Positions 36,010-43,754 of a DNA stretch of 59,269 bases are shown piece by piece (the first letter of the stretch is position 1; each line of letters opens with the position of its first letter). Under the pieces are notes generated by a model. That model was not told where the DNA came from and ran no database searches. It was given only the letters and a program-made list of their open reading frames with translations. Source of the DNA: an uncultured Bacteroidota bacterium. Lineage in GTDB: Bacteria > Bacteroidota > Bacteroidia > Bacteroidales > P3. The position numbers and the translations under genes are program-made. The stretch lies in the NCBI GenBank assembly GCA_902778925.1, contig CACYZN010000010.1, positions 1 to 59,269 on the forward strand, in the 5' to 3' direction.

Positions 36010-36075
36010 TTTCTATAAGCTTTCTATAAGCTTTCTGTATGTTTTCTATAAGCTTTCTATATGTTTTGTATAAGG
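36010..36075. repeat. Six direct 11-bp repeats (TTTCTATAAGC type)
   Basis: Six contiguous 11-bp units: TTTCTATAAGC twice, TTTCTGTATGT, TTTCTATAAGC, TTTCTATATGT and TTTGTATAAGG. Each begins with a T-run, so A-tracts recur nearly once per helical turn. They lie 50 bp beyond the PLD-like gene's stop. They share the 11-bp period, but not the inverted layout, of the palindromes elsewhere. Confidence 0.85.
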
Positions 36076-36124
36076 TGCCGGTATGGTAGTGATAGTTTTA
36101 TCACAATATCCCATACCAACAAAA

Positions 36125-36640
36125 CTAATCTACAATACGGTCCCCACAGAAGTCCTTCCGTTTACATTTGGTGCAATGGGTTCCTTGCCAGACGCTGTCG
36201 AGGTGGTCGGCGGCGGCATCGACCAGCGTGGGTTCGTCGGTGAGAATGCCGGCCTCGAAGTTGCGGTTGTTGTCGCCTTTCATGCCCATGCCGGCACCTG
36301 TGAGGTTGGCGGAGCCGATATAGGCTACCGCGCAGTCGAAAATCATTATCTTGAAATGCACCCTTGGACAGAGTCTCCGCTCCAACCTGCTCCACAACCC
36401 AGGATACTTGTCGAAATCCTCGCGGAAATTCTCTCCTGGCTCTTTGGCATGAAGCAGCCGCACATCGACACCCCGTTTCAACAACTTGTCGAGCACCGAC
36501 AGAAACGGCACTACATCCCGTCCGCCCTCCACATATAAATCCTTCAGGTCGGCCGTACCAATCCATAAGTCATGCTTCACTTTCTTACAGCGAGCAAGTA
36601 CCTCAATATAGTGTTCTTTATCGGCAATGTACTTCAGCAT
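36125..36640 (-). CDS. Phospholipase D-like domain protein, single HKD motif
   Basis: 171 residues with one phospholipase D-type motif: His-x-Lys at VHFKIMIFDCAVAYIGSANLTGAG (about residues 94-117), with the Asp and the following Gly-Ser-Ala-Asn typical of the family. The N-terminal half has the alternating strand/helix pattern of a PLD lobe. A single motif means it would work as a dimer, like Nuc-type endonucleases. The C-terminus has four cysteines (CTKCKRKDFC), perhaps a metal site. Not exported. A PLD nuclease next to an accessory operon could fit a defence role, but nothing here proves it. It has its own promoter. Confidence 0.85.
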   Translation of the reverse strand: MLKYIADKEHYIEVLARCKKVKHDLWIGTADLKDLYVEGGRDVVPFLSVLDKLLKRGVDVRLLHAKEPGENFREDFDKYPGLWSRLERRLCPRVHFKIMIFDCAVAYIGSANLTGAGMGMKGDNNRNFEAGILTDEPTLVDAAADHLDSVWQGTHCTKCKRKDFCGDRIVD

Positions 36641-36650
36641 AATATGGGTG

Positions 36651-36658
36651 CAAAGGTA
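36651..36658 (-). promoter_or_regulatory. -7 promoter box of the PLD-like gene
   Basis: Minus-strand TACCTTTG, 10 bp before the ATG at 36640. The leader would be very short. Confidence 0.55.
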
Positions 36659-36684
36659 CGAATATTTTCTGATATCAATGCATT

Positions 36685-37356
36685 TTATCTTTCAAACGGC
36701 ACAAGGTCGACGTTTGTGTTTATCTGGTAGTTGAAGGCGTAGGTAGTCATGCGGAGGAGGTCGGGGATGGAATAGTTCATGTGGGTGCAGAGGGCGTGGA
36801 TGGCGTAGCAGACGCAGAGGTGGTCGAGCTGGGGGATGCGGAGGGGTCCTTCGGCCCATGTCTGGCCGTCGTCAAGGTCGCAAATATGGTCACCACAGCA
36901 CCAGCAGATGTCGTCCAGCCGCGCGTTCTCGCCGATGACCCACAGCATCTCGTTCCACCGCGAGCCGTAGAAGGCATCCTCCTCCATCGGGAAGAGTTGC
37001 GGATCTTCTTCGTTGTGACTATAGAAGAGGGTGGTCTCCAACTCGAAAAGTTCGCCGCTGAGGGTATGGATGAGGTGCATCAGCTCCTGCAGCGTGCGGT
37101 GACGCTCGTTCAGCTGCTTCGTCAGCGCCAGCAGCCTCTCGTTGACCACCTCGAAGCGCCGCACCTCGGCCTCGGTGGCGTGCTTCTCGAACATCTCGTC
37201 GAGAATCCATTTCCGCGTACCAAGATGATCGTCAATCACCGCCCCCGTCGCCTTGTCCCAATAGCCATCAAATGGCTTTGCAATGCGCAGGATATAATCC
37301 TCGCAGTCCTGCAGCCGCTTGCGCAGCTGGTCGATGTTGTCTTTCTCTTTTTGCAT
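36685..37356 (-). CDS. Hypothetical helical protein
   Basis: 223 residues, no family recognised. The N-terminal half is strongly helical and charged (IDQLRKRLQDCEDYILRIAKPF, FEVVNERLLALTKQLNERHRTLQELMHLIH), suggesting a coiled coil. The C-terminal half holds a Cys-rich spot (DDICWCCGDHICDLDD) that could bind metal, then LCVCYAIHALCTHMNY. No signal peptide or membrane segment. It has its own promoter at 37380-37387 and stands alone, so context gives no clue. It is better in GC than the SPFH operon and codes like the main chromosome. Confidence 0.75.
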   Translation of the reverse strand: MQKEKDNIDQLRKRLQDCEDYILRIAKPFDGYWDKATGAVIDDHLGTRKWILDEMFEKHATEAEVRRFEVVNERLLALTKQLNERHRTLQELMHLIHTLSGELFELETTLFYSHNEEDPQLFPMEEDAFYGSRWNEMLWVIGENARLDDICWCCGDHICDLDDGQTWAEGPLRIPQLDHLCVCYAIHALCTHMNYSIPDLLRMTTYAFNYQINTNVDLVPFER

Positions 37357-37379
37357 ATCTTAGCGTCTTTTTCCGGCTG

Positions 37380-37387
37380 CAAAGATA
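37380..37387 (-). promoter_or_regulatory. -7 promoter box of the 223-residue protein gene
   Basis: Minus-strand TATCTTTG, 23 bp before the ATG at 37356. Confidence 0.6.
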
Positions 37388-37471
37388 GCAAACCCGTGCG
37401 CCACATCGTGACACACCCAAATGCCAATCGCCAAATTCATATATAATTTGGGGATTTAGTATGCATGGAGG

Positions 37472-37801
37472 CTATTTAAGGCAGCGGAGCCAGTCGAAGG
37501 TCTTGGCGCTCCAGCGGAGGTCGGTGCGAGACTCGAGGCGGTAGGCGGAGCGCTCGAAGGGGATGGCGCGGTAGGCGCGCTGCCAGTTGCGATAGCGCAG
37601 GATGGCGACGAGCCAGAAAAGGAAGTACAGAAGATAGAATGGAACAATCAGTAGGGTGAGCTGCTGCCACAGATGGACGGTCTCATGACTACGTTCCCGC
37701 TCGGATAGGGGTTCTCCTTTGTAGAACACAACGGGGAACAGTGTGATAGCATTGTAGCCTCGAGGCGGAAAGTGGCTGGTATGTATCAACAGCGGACGCA
37801 T
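37472..37801 (-). CDS. Small membrane protein with HExxH motif
   Basis: 109 residues. An HExxH metal motif is at residues 39-43 (SHETVHLWQQ), followed by one or two membrane segments (LTLLIVPFYLLYFLFWLVAIL) and then NWQRAYRAIPFERSAYRLE, where the Glu in IPFER could be the third zinc ligand. This layout (HExxH, membrane span, AYRxIPFE) is seen in small Bacteroidetes proteins of unknown function and looks like a minimal zinc-peptidase-like unit. The start ATG 37801 lies 5 bp after the HAD phosphatase stop, so it is the third gene of the ribE-HAD operon. The longer open frame upstream is a shadow of the HAD gene. Confidence 0.78.
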   Translation of the reverse strand: MRPLLIHTSHFPPRGYNAITLFPVVFYKGEPLSERERSHETVHLWQQLTLLIVPFYLLYFLFWLVAILRYRNWQRAYRAIPFERSAYRLESRTDLRWSAKTFDWLRCLK

Positions 37802-37806
37802 GGCTG

Positions 37807-38535
37807 TTACATCGACGATACATAGGTGAGCAGCTGTGCGAAGTCGTCGATAAGTATATCGGCGCCAGCGGCACGCAGTTCTGCAGGGGACTGGTTGCCG
37901 TAGGTGACGCCCACGGTGCGGCAGCCGGCATTGCGGCCCATGAGGATGTCGTAGCTGGCATCGCCCACGACGACGGCCTCGTCGGGCATGACGCCGAGGG
38001 CGGCGAGTATCTTCTGCACCGGCTCGGGGTGGGGCTTGTGGTGCTGCACGTCGTTGGCGCTGACCACCATGCCGACGTAGTCCTCCAGCCGGAACATCTT
38101 CACGAAACCCTCCAGCGTAGGCCGACCGCGGCTGCTGCAGATAGCCAGATGCAGACCCCGGTCGTGCAAGGCCTTGATGGTCTCCAGGACATGAGGGAAG
38201 AGGCGGACGGTGCCGTCGGTATTCAGCTCGTCGAAGACGCGACGATAGACGTCGGCACAACGCTCAGCGGTTTCGCTGTCCACGCCACAGAGCGTCACAA
38301 AGCACTGGGCCAGCGGAAGGCCTATAATGGAGCGGCACTCGGCATCGCTGCGCGAGGGCAAATGCAACTCACGCAGTGTATGCTGTATGGAAGCGATGAT
38401 GATGGGCTGGGTGTCGGCCAGCGTGCCGTCGAAGTCCAAAATAATTGCGTTAATGTGTGATTGCGTTAATGCGTTAGTAGCTGACGCGTCGGCACTAACA
38501 CATTTTTGCACTAACGCGCTAACGCATTCATGCAT
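37807..38535 (-). CDS. HAD-family phosphatase (Gph-like) with repeat-encoded N-terminus
   Basis: 242-residue HAD hydrolase resembling phosphoglycolate phosphatase. The four motifs are visible: DFDGTLADT, ICSSRG, KPHPEPVQ with its Lys, and VGDASYDILMGRNAG. The first 28 residues before INAIILDFDGT are unusual: normal members start within a few residues of that strand. They are encoded by an 8-bp-unit palindromic repeat (38448-38532). The ATG at 38535 overlaps the end of ribE (ATGCATGA), so translation is likely coupled. No better ATG exists downstream. Substrate is unknown; placement next to ribE could hint at a flavin-pathway phosphatase, but that is inference. Confidence 0.85.
   Translation of the reverse strand: MHECVSALVQKCVSADASATNALTQSHINAIILDFDGTLADTQPIIIASIQHTLRELHLPSRSDAECRSIIGLPLAQCFVTLCGVDSETAERCADVYRRVFDELNTDGTVRLFPHVLETIKALHDRGLHLAICSSRGRPTLEGFVKMFRLEDYVGMVVSANDVQHHKPHPEPVQKILAALGVMPDEAVVVGDASYDILMGRNAGCRTVGVTYGNQSPAELRAAGADILIDDFAQLLTYVSSM
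38448..38532 (-). repeat. 8-bp-unit palindrome, copy 1 (inside the HAD gene start)
   Basis: Four 8-bp units on the left (CGTTAATG, TGTGATTG, CGTTAATG, CGTTAGTA; 38448-38479), a 13-bp spacer, and inverse units on the right (CACTAACA, CATTTTTG, CACTAACG, CGCTAACG, CATTCATG; 38493-38532). It lies between the ribE stop and the HAD domain and is translated as the first residues of the HAD protein. Confidence 0.82.
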
Positions 38536-39139
38536 TTGCTGCCATGTATTGCTCGAGCAGGCGCTGTACGTACTTGCCGAAGACGTCGAACTCGATGTTC
38601 ACCACCGTGCCAGGCTTGAAATTGTGGAAATTGGTCACCTTATAGGTATAAGGGATGATGGCCACGGAGAACATGCCGGGCTCACTGTCGACTACCGTCA
38701 GGCTGACACCGTTGATGCTGATGGACCCCTTGGGGACGGTGATGCTGGGGGCGTTCTTGGCATCGTACTCGAAATAGAAGCGCCAGCTGCCGTTGTCGTC
38801 GACCACGCGGGTGCAGGTGGCCGTCTGGTCGACATGGCCCTGGACGATATGGCCGTCGAAGCGGCCGTCCATGCGCATCGAGCGCTCCACATTAACTTCG
38901 GTGCCCACCTTCCAGGTGGAGAGGTTGGTCTTGAGCATGGTTTCGTCCATGGCGGTGACCACATACTGCTTCTTCTCCTTGTCGACCTTGACCACGGTGA
39001 GGCAGCATCCGTCGTGGGCCATGCTCTGGTCGATGGCCAGCTCGTCGCCGAAGGGCACCTCGAGGGTGAAGTGGTAGTTGGTATTCTCCTTTTCAATCTT
39101 GACCACACGGGCGGTGGTCTCTATGATTCCTGTAAACAT
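38528..39139 (-). CDS. ribE: Riboflavin synthase
   Basis: Joins two molecules of 6,7-dimethyl-8-ribityllumazine to give riboflavin. The 203-residue length fits. Two tandem lumazine-binding repeats are visible, each starting with the typical pattern: MFTGIIETTARVV at the N-terminus and MDGRFDGHIVQGHVDQTA near residue 90, each followed by a GCCLTVV or GVSLTVV segment. The start MFTGIIE is nearly invariant. The following HAD gene overlaps its last codons. No riboswitch (FMN type) was seen upstream, where the gap to the divergent rubrerythrin gene is about 230 bp. Confidence 0.95.
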   Translation of the reverse strand: MFTGIIETTARVVKIEKENTNYHFTLEVPFGDELAIDQSMAHDGCCLTVVKVDKEKKQYVVTAMDETMLKTNLSTWKVGTEVNVERSMRMDGRFDGHIVQGHVDQTATCTRVVDDNGSWRFYFEYDAKNAPSITVPKGSISINGVSLTVVDSEPGMFSVAIIPYTYKVTNFHNFKPGTVVNIEFDVFGKYVQRLLEQYMAANA

Positions 39140-39312
39140 AATGGCTTCGTTTTTGTTTCATAACTCACAATTGCGTTTAATATTGTGCCGACGCACAAAG
39201 AAATCGTCGATGGTGCAGCACAAACGCACTGACATATAAAGGATTCCGCCATGAAGAGGCGGCCGGCATGCGTCAAAAACAAATAATTTTTCTCCATATT
39301 GCGAAAAGTGTG

Positions 39313-39320
39313 TATCTTTG
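39313..39320 (+). promoter_or_regulatory. -7 promoter box of the rubrerythrin gene
   Basis: TATCTTTG 46 bp before the ATG at 39367. The preceding AT-rich sequence lacks a clean -33 TTTG at the usual spacing. Confidence 0.6.
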
Positions 39321-39366
39321 CAGTTGCATTTAACGCAATAATTAACCCTAAAACAAGAGAAATAAA

Positions 39367-39906
39367 ATGAGCAAAAAGTTTATCTGCCCCGTGTGCGGCT
39401 ACGTATACGAAGGCGACGAGATGCCTGAGAAATGCCCCATCTGCGGCAAACCCATGCAGGAAGTGAAAGAAGACATCAAGACCTGGGCCGCCGAGCACAT
39501 AGTCGGTGTGGCCAAGGATGCACCCGAAGACATCAAGATGGACCTGCGTGCCAACTTCGAAGGCGAGTGCAAGGAAGTGGGCATGTATCTGGCCATGGCC
39601 CGTGTGGCACACCGCGAGGGCTATCCCGAGGTGGGTCTGTACTGGGAGAAAGCCGCCTTTGAGGAGGCCGAGCATGCAGCCAAGTTTGCCGAGCTGCTGG
39701 GCGAAGTGCTGACCGACAGCACCAAGGAGAACTTGAAGATGCGTGTCGATGCCGAGTACGGTGCCACCGCCGGCAAGACCGACCTTGCCAAGCGTGCCAA
39801 AGCCCTCAACCTTGACGCCATCCACGACACCGTGCACGAGATGGCCCGCGACGAGGCCCGCCACGGCAAAGCCCTCGAAGGCCTGCTGAACCGCTACTTC
39901 AAGTAG
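39367..39906 (+). CDS. Reverse rubrerythrin (rubredoxin domain first)
   Basis: Non-haem di-iron peroxidase of 179 residues that protects anaerobes from hydrogen peroxide. Unlike classic rubrerythrin, the rubredoxin-like iron site comes first: CPVCG at residues 7-11 and CPICG near 22-26. The four-helix di-iron domain follows, with carboxylate and His ligands in [25 protein letters not shown] and [15 protein letters not shown]. Cytoplasmic. Expression is probably from its own promoter. Two 15-bp direct repeats follow the stop before lpxK, so lpxK may or may not be co-transcribed. Confidence 0.93.
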   Translation: MSKKFICPVCGYVYEGDEMPEKCPICGKPMQEVKEDIKTWAAEHIVGVAKDAPEDIKMDLRANFEGECKEVGMYLAMARVAHREGYPEVGLYWEKAAFEEAEHAAKFAELLGEVLTDSTKENLKMRVDAEYGATAGKTDLAKRAKALNLDAIHDTVHEMARDEARHGKALEGLLNRYFK

Positions 39907-39939
39907 ACAGTAGTTAAGTAGACAGTAGTCAAGTAGTAG
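39901..39939. repeat. 15-bp tandem duplication between rubrerythrin and lpxK
   Basis: AAGTAGACAGTAGTT (39901-39915) is repeated as AAGTAGACAGTAGTC (39916-39930), then a partial AAGTAGTAG. The first unit contains the rubrerythrin stop codon. Confidence 0.8.
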
Positions 39940-39941
39940 AA

Positions 39942-41069
39942 ATGAGTTTCCGCACAACCATCTCCTGGCTAATCTTTCCACTGACGATGTGGTATGCCGT
40001 AGGAGTGGCTGTGCGGAACTTCTTGTATGCCGTGGGGTTGCTGAAGCAGGAGGCGCCGCACGTCACCACCATCGGAGTGGGCAATCTAGCCACCGGCGGT
40101 ACCGGCAAGACGCCCCATGTGGAGTATCTGCTCCGCCTGCTGTCGGGCAAATACCGCACCGCCATGCTGAGCCGCGGCTACAAACGCCAGTCCAAAGGCT
40201 ATGTGCTCGACGACGGGAGCCACAACCCCTTGCTGCTGGGCGACGAGCCCGCCCTGGTGGCGGCCAAACACCCCGAGGTGCAGGTGGCGGTATGCAACGA
40301 CCGGCTGGAGGGTGTGCGCAGGCTGATAGCGCCGGTACCCGTAGTGACTGACGAGGCCGACGCCGACGAGGAGCAGGAAGCTCCGAGCCCCATCCAGCTG
40401 ATAGTGCTCGACGACGTGTACCAGCACCGCCGCATCAAGCCGAGCATCAACATACTGCTCACGGAATACCAGCACCCCTTCTTCCGCGACCATATACTGC
40501 CCTACGGCAACCTGCGCGAGTTCCGGAGCGACCGCGACCGGGCCTCCATTGTGATTGTCACCAAGTGTCCGGCGCGTCTCAACCCCATCGAGAAGCACAA
40601 CATAATACACGACCTGAAGCTGCAGAACTACCAGAAGGTGTTCTTCAGCTACCTGCAGTACGGAGCCCTGCAGACCCTGGACGGCCACCCAGCCGAAGTC
40701 GACCTGCGGCGCATGGACAATGTGTTGCTGCTGACCGGCATAGCCCACCCGGCGCCCATGCTCGAGGAGCTGCGCCGCACCAGCAAGGTGCAGCATCTGG
40801 CCTTTGGCGACCACCACGACTACACGCGCCGCGACATGGCCCGCATACGCGACACCTTCCAGTCCTTGCCGGGCCAGCGCAAGGTGATTGTCACCACCGA
40901 GAAAGACGCCGTGCGGCTGAAGGGCAAGACGGAAGGCCTGCCGGTGTACGTGCTCCCAATAGAAGTAGCCTTCCACAAGGACAAGGACATAGACTTCGAC
41001 CAAGTGATCGAGTCGATTGTGAGGGAAAACATCTCGTTTCTCTCCAAGCTCAATATCTGGAACCGGTAG
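39942..41069 (+). CDS. lpxK: Tetraacyldisaccharide 4'-kinase
   Basis: Adds the 4'-phosphate to the lipid A disaccharide; inner-membrane-associated, ATP-dependent. 375 residues, in the usual range. The N-terminal hydrophobic helix (WLIFPLTMWYAVGVAVRNFLYAVG) anchors it, and the P-loop is GNLATGGTGKTP (about residues 48-59). Further family features are LLGDEPALVAAK, the Asp-Asp of LIVLDDVYQHRRIKPSINILLTEY and TTEKDAVRLK. A Glu-rich insertion (DEADADEEQEA) lies before that segment. It ends 14 bp from the convergent gene at 41084 with no hairpin between, so transcripts from the two sides likely overlap. Confidence 0.95.
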   Translation: MSFRTTISWLIFPLTMWYAVGVAVRNFLYAVGLLKQEAPHVTTIGVGNLATGGTGKTPHVEYLLRLLSGKYRTAMLSRGYKRQSKGYVLDDGSHNPLLLGDEPALVAAKHPEVQVAVCNDRLEGVRRLIAPVPVVTDEADADEEQEAPSPIQLIVLDDVYQHRRIKPSINILLTEYQHPFFRDHILPYGNLREFRSDRDRASIVIVTKCPARLNPIEKHNIIHDLKLQNYQKVFFSYLQYGALQTLDGHPAEVDLRRMDNVLLLTGIAHPAPMLEELRRTSKVQHLAFGDHHDYTRRDMARIRDTFQSLPGQRKVIVTTEKDAVRLKGKTEGLPVYVLPIEVAFHKDKDIDFDQVIESIVRENISFLSKLNIWNR

Positions 41070-41083
41070 CGGCCAGCCCGAGT

Positions 41084-42049
41084 TTATTTCTTGATGTAAG
41101 AGAGGAAGTCCAGGTCGATATTCAGCGACAGGAACGGCTTGAGCAGCCATGCCTTGGCCGTCACGTCGTCGACGCTCTCGCCGTGCACCAGAATGTCGTT
41201 CTGGTTGCGGCCCTCGGCGAGCACCTGATACTCGGCTATGTTGATGCCGGCGGTGAAGTAGAAGAAGTCGACGAAGCGGAAGCTCAGGCCGGCGTAGAAG
41301 TTCTTGAAGAGGTTGCTGCCGCCGAAGCCGACGTACAGTCCCAGGTCGTAGGCGAAGTCCTGGTCGAAGCGCGGTATCTCGCCCTTCTTGAGCTCGTGGG
41401 GCTTGTTGAAGAACTTGGTCATGTCCCACAGCATGACCGAGGCGCCTGTGACGTAGTCGAACTCGATGTTGCCGGCGTTGCGGTTGGCGATTTTGCGGTT
41501 GCCGCTGGCGTCGAGGCGTATCTCCCAGGCGGGGGTGCGGTAGAAGCGCATGGCCACGCCCTGAATGGGGCGCACCTTCTTCTTGCGGTTGGTGGCGGCG
41601 GCCACCTTCTCCTCGGCCGAGCGTGCACGCTCGGCGAGGTACTTGTTGGCCTCCTCGCGGCGCACAGCCTCGATCTCGGCCACCCGCACCAGGGCGCGCA
41701 GCGAGTCGACCATGTGCAGCAGGTAGTTGCGTTCGGATTCGAGCTTCAGCTTGTCGACGCCGTTGGCCGAAAGGATCTCGCGGTAGAAGGCTTCCTTCTC
41801 GCGCAGGGCGCTGAGGGCGGCGGTGTCGGCCACCCGCTTGACCACGGTGTCGGTGCGAATGATATAGACCGAGTCGACGCGCAGCTGGGTCACGGTGTCG
41901 GTGCGCAGCAGGTAGACGGTGTCGTGCATGGGAGAGAGGTCTTCCCACGCGCCCACGCCAACCTCGACGAGGGTGTCGGCCATGACCGGGACCTGGGCGG
42001 AGAGGCCTGTTCCAAGGGCCACAAACAACGCTATCAGCAGACGCTTCAT
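41084..42049 (-). CDS. Exported coiled-coil protein with beta-rich C-terminus
   Basis: 321 residues of unknown function. Signal peptide [19 protein letters not shown], then repeated short strands with TDTV patterns ([27 protein letters not shown]), a long charged helix likely to form a coiled coil (about residues 80-165, [13 protein letters not shown] to [15 protein letters not shown]), and a C-terminal beta-rich part ([52 protein letters not shown]) resembling half of an outer-membrane barrel. Probably periplasmic or outer-membrane associated. The ATG overlaps the hisS stop (ATGA), so it is coupled to hisS; the longer open frame upstream is a hisS shadow. Confidence 0.78.
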   Translation of the reverse strand: MKRLLIALFVALGTGLSAQVPVMADTLVEVGVGAWEDLSPMHDTVYLLRTDTVTQLRVDSVYIIRTDTVVKRVADTAALSALREKEAFYREILSANGVDKLKLESERNYLLHMVDSLRALVRVAEIEAVRREEANKYLAERARSAEEKVAAATNRKKKVRPIQGVAMRFYRTPAWEIRLDASGNRKIANRNAGNIEFDYVTGASVMLWDMTKFFNKPHELKKGEIPRFDQDFAYDLGLYVGFGGSNLFKNFYAGLSFRFVDFFYFTAGINIAEYQVLAEGRNQNDILVHGESVDDVTAKAWLLKPFLSLNIDLDFLSYIKK

Positions 42050-43398
42050 TGCAGGGTGGCTGTCAGTTGGTCTATGGCGAGGGTCTGTTGGGTGCCGTCG
42101 ACCATATTCTTGAGGGTGACGGTGCCGTCGCGCATCTCGCTTTCGCCCACGAAGGCCACGAAGGGGATGCCCTTGCGGTTGGCGAAGTCCATCTGCTTCT
42201 TCATCTTGGCGGCGTCGGGGTAGATGAGGGCAGCGATGCCGGCGGCGCGCAGGCGGCTGGCGATGCCGATGCAGGCGGCCTGCTCGGCGGGGCCGAAGTT
42301 GATAAACATCACACGGGCAGCCTGTTCGAGGCCGGCTGGGAAGGCCTGGAGCTCGGTGAGCACGTCGTAGATGCGGTCGGCGCCGAACGAGATGCCGACG
42401 CCGCTGACGTCGGGCATGCCGAAGATGCCTGTGAGGTTGTCGTAGCGGCCGCCGCCACAGATGGAGCCTATCTGCACGTCGCGGGCCTTGACCTCGAAGA
42501 TGGCGCCGGTGTAGTAGTTCAGACCGCGGGCCAGCGTGAGGTCGAGCTCGACGCTGTTGGCCACGCCGGCGGCGTCGATGAGTGAGAAGAGCTCCTGCAG
42601 CTCGGCGACGCCCTGGCGGCCGGTCTCGATGCCGTCGAACATGGCGTTCAGCGCATCGAGCTTCTGGCTGGTGCTGCCCGCGAGGTCGAACACGGGCTGC
42701 AGGGCGGCTATCTGGTCGGCCGTGAGGCCACGTTCGGCCAGCTCGCTGCGCACACCGTCGAGGCCTATCTTGTCGAGCTTGTCGATGGCCACCGTGATGT
42801 CGACCAGCCGCTCGGGGGCGCCGATCATGTCGGCGATGCCGGCCAGCACCTTGCGATTGTTGATTTTCACCACCACGTTGATGGCCAGGCGCTGGAAGAC
42901 CATGTCGATTATCTGCACCAGTTCGAGCTCGTTGAGGAGCGAGGTGGAGCCGATCATGTCGGCGTCGCACTGGTAGAACTCGCGGTAGCGGCCTTTCTGC
43001 GGACGGTCGGCGCGCCATACGGGCTGCAGCTGATAGCGGCGGAAGGGGAGCACCACCTGGTCGCGGTGCTGCACCACGAAGCGTGCGAACGGCACGGTGA
43101 GGTCGTAGCGCAGGCCGCGGTCGCAGATTTGCGGCGCCACCTTGTGGTAGTCCTGCCCAAAGTCGACGCCATCCATGAAGTCGCCCGAGTTGAGCACCTT
43201 GAAGAGCAGTTTGTCGCCCTCCTCGCCATACTTGCCCATCAGCGTCGAGAGATTCTCGAGCGAAGGGGTCTCGATGGGTTCGAAGGCAAAGGCCTTGAAC
43301 ACCGAGCGTATGGTGTCGAAGATATAGTTGCGCCGTGCCATCTCGGCAGGCATAAAATCGCGCGTACCTTTTGGTATTGAACACTTAACGGTTGCCAT
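42046..43398 (-). CDS. hisS: Histidyl-tRNA synthetase
   Basis: Charges tRNA-His; cytoplasmic class II synthetase of 450 residues. The start [15 protein letters not shown] is typical. Motif 2 appears as [21 protein letters not shown], the histidine-binding signature as [15 protein letters not shown], and motif 3 as [11 protein letters not shown]. The anticodon-binding domain occupies about the last 100 residues ([25 protein letters not shown]). ATG 43398 is chosen because a promoter box lies at 43418-43425 and the upstream start lies inside it. Transcribed divergently from the C10 peptidase, with the 11-bp palindrome copy 4 between. Confidence 0.96.
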   Translation of the reverse strand: MATVKCSIPKGTRDFMPAEMARRNYIFDTIRSVFKAFAFEPIETPSLENLSTLMGKYGEEGDKLLFKVLNSGDFMDGVDFGQDYHKVAPQICDRGLRYDLTVPFARFVVQHRDQVVLPFRRYQLQPVWRADRPQKGRYREFYQCDADMIGSTSLLNELELVQIIDMVFQRLAINVVVKINNRKVLAGIADMIGAPERLVDITVAIDKLDKIGLDGVRSELAERGLTADQIAALQPVFDLAGSTSQKLDALNAMFDGIETGRQGVAELQELFSLIDAAGVANSVELDLTLARGLNYYTGAIFEVKARDVQIGSICGGGRYDNLTGIFGMPDVSGVGISFGADRIYDVLTELQAFPAGLEQAARVMFINFGPAEQAACIGIASRLRAAGIAALIYPDAAKMKKQMDFANRKGIPFVAFVGESEMRDGTVTLKNMVDGTQQTLAIDQLTATLQ

Positions 43399-43417
43399 AA
43401 GCAATAGGTTTGGTCTG

Positions 43418-43425
43418 CAAAGATA
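43418..43425 (-). promoter_or_regulatory. -7 promoter box of hisS
   Basis: Minus-strand TATCTTTG, 19 bp before the hisS ATG at 43398. Confidence 0.65.
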
Positions 43426-43492
43426 CACTTTTTTCTTGAATTGTGCACAGCGATGCGTTTTTTTACCACTCCCGAGCGCTTTTTCGCCCCAT

Positions 43493-43611
43493 CCCCTCCC
43501 CTTCCGGTCCGCTCGTTCTTATATCGTTCTTATGTATTTCTTATGTTGTATTTATGTTTAAAACATAAGAAATACATAAGAAATACATAAGAAGTACATA
43601 AGAACTACCGG
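43493..43611 (+). repeat. 11-bp-unit palindrome, copy 4 (type A)
   Basis: Units TTCTTATATCG and TTCTTATGTAT on the left face ATACATAAGAA (twice) and GTACATAAGAA on the right, ending CTACCGG at 43605-43611. The 34-bp centre is identical to copy 3 and to the complement of copy 1, with AAAACATAAGAA pointing to the C10 peptidase gene. The inner 21 bp pair perfectly; the outer units are mixed, one belonging partly to type B. The 356-bp gap otherwise holds the hisS promoter, GC-rich sequence and T-runs; no clear promoter box was found for the C10 gene. Confidence 0.88.
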
Positions 43612-43754
43612 CCAGAGGGACTGGTTCAGAGGCTGTTGCGGACGGGGCGTTTTTGCCGGCGGGAGGCCACGGGTCGGGGCGGGCTGTTTTTTTCGCACCG
43701 CAGGGCAATACAGCAGGCCATACGGCGTTTTATTAGAATTAATGATTATTGGCC

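Larger units (their letters stand above)
35453..36124. other. Gene-free stretch holding a promoter and an 11-bp direct repeat
   Basis: This 672-bp gap between the SPFH gene and the PLD-like gene has no convincing reading frame. It contains a promoter for the SPFH operon (35782-35812), giving a leader of about 330 nt, and six direct 11-bp repeats (36010-36075). Nothing else was recognised in the leader. Confidence 0.6.

Noticed and set aside
41084-43384. A 766-residue minus-strand frame through hisS
   Set aside because: The part upstream of 42049 is an Arg-rich shadow of hisS; the real exported protein starts at the signal peptide at 42049.
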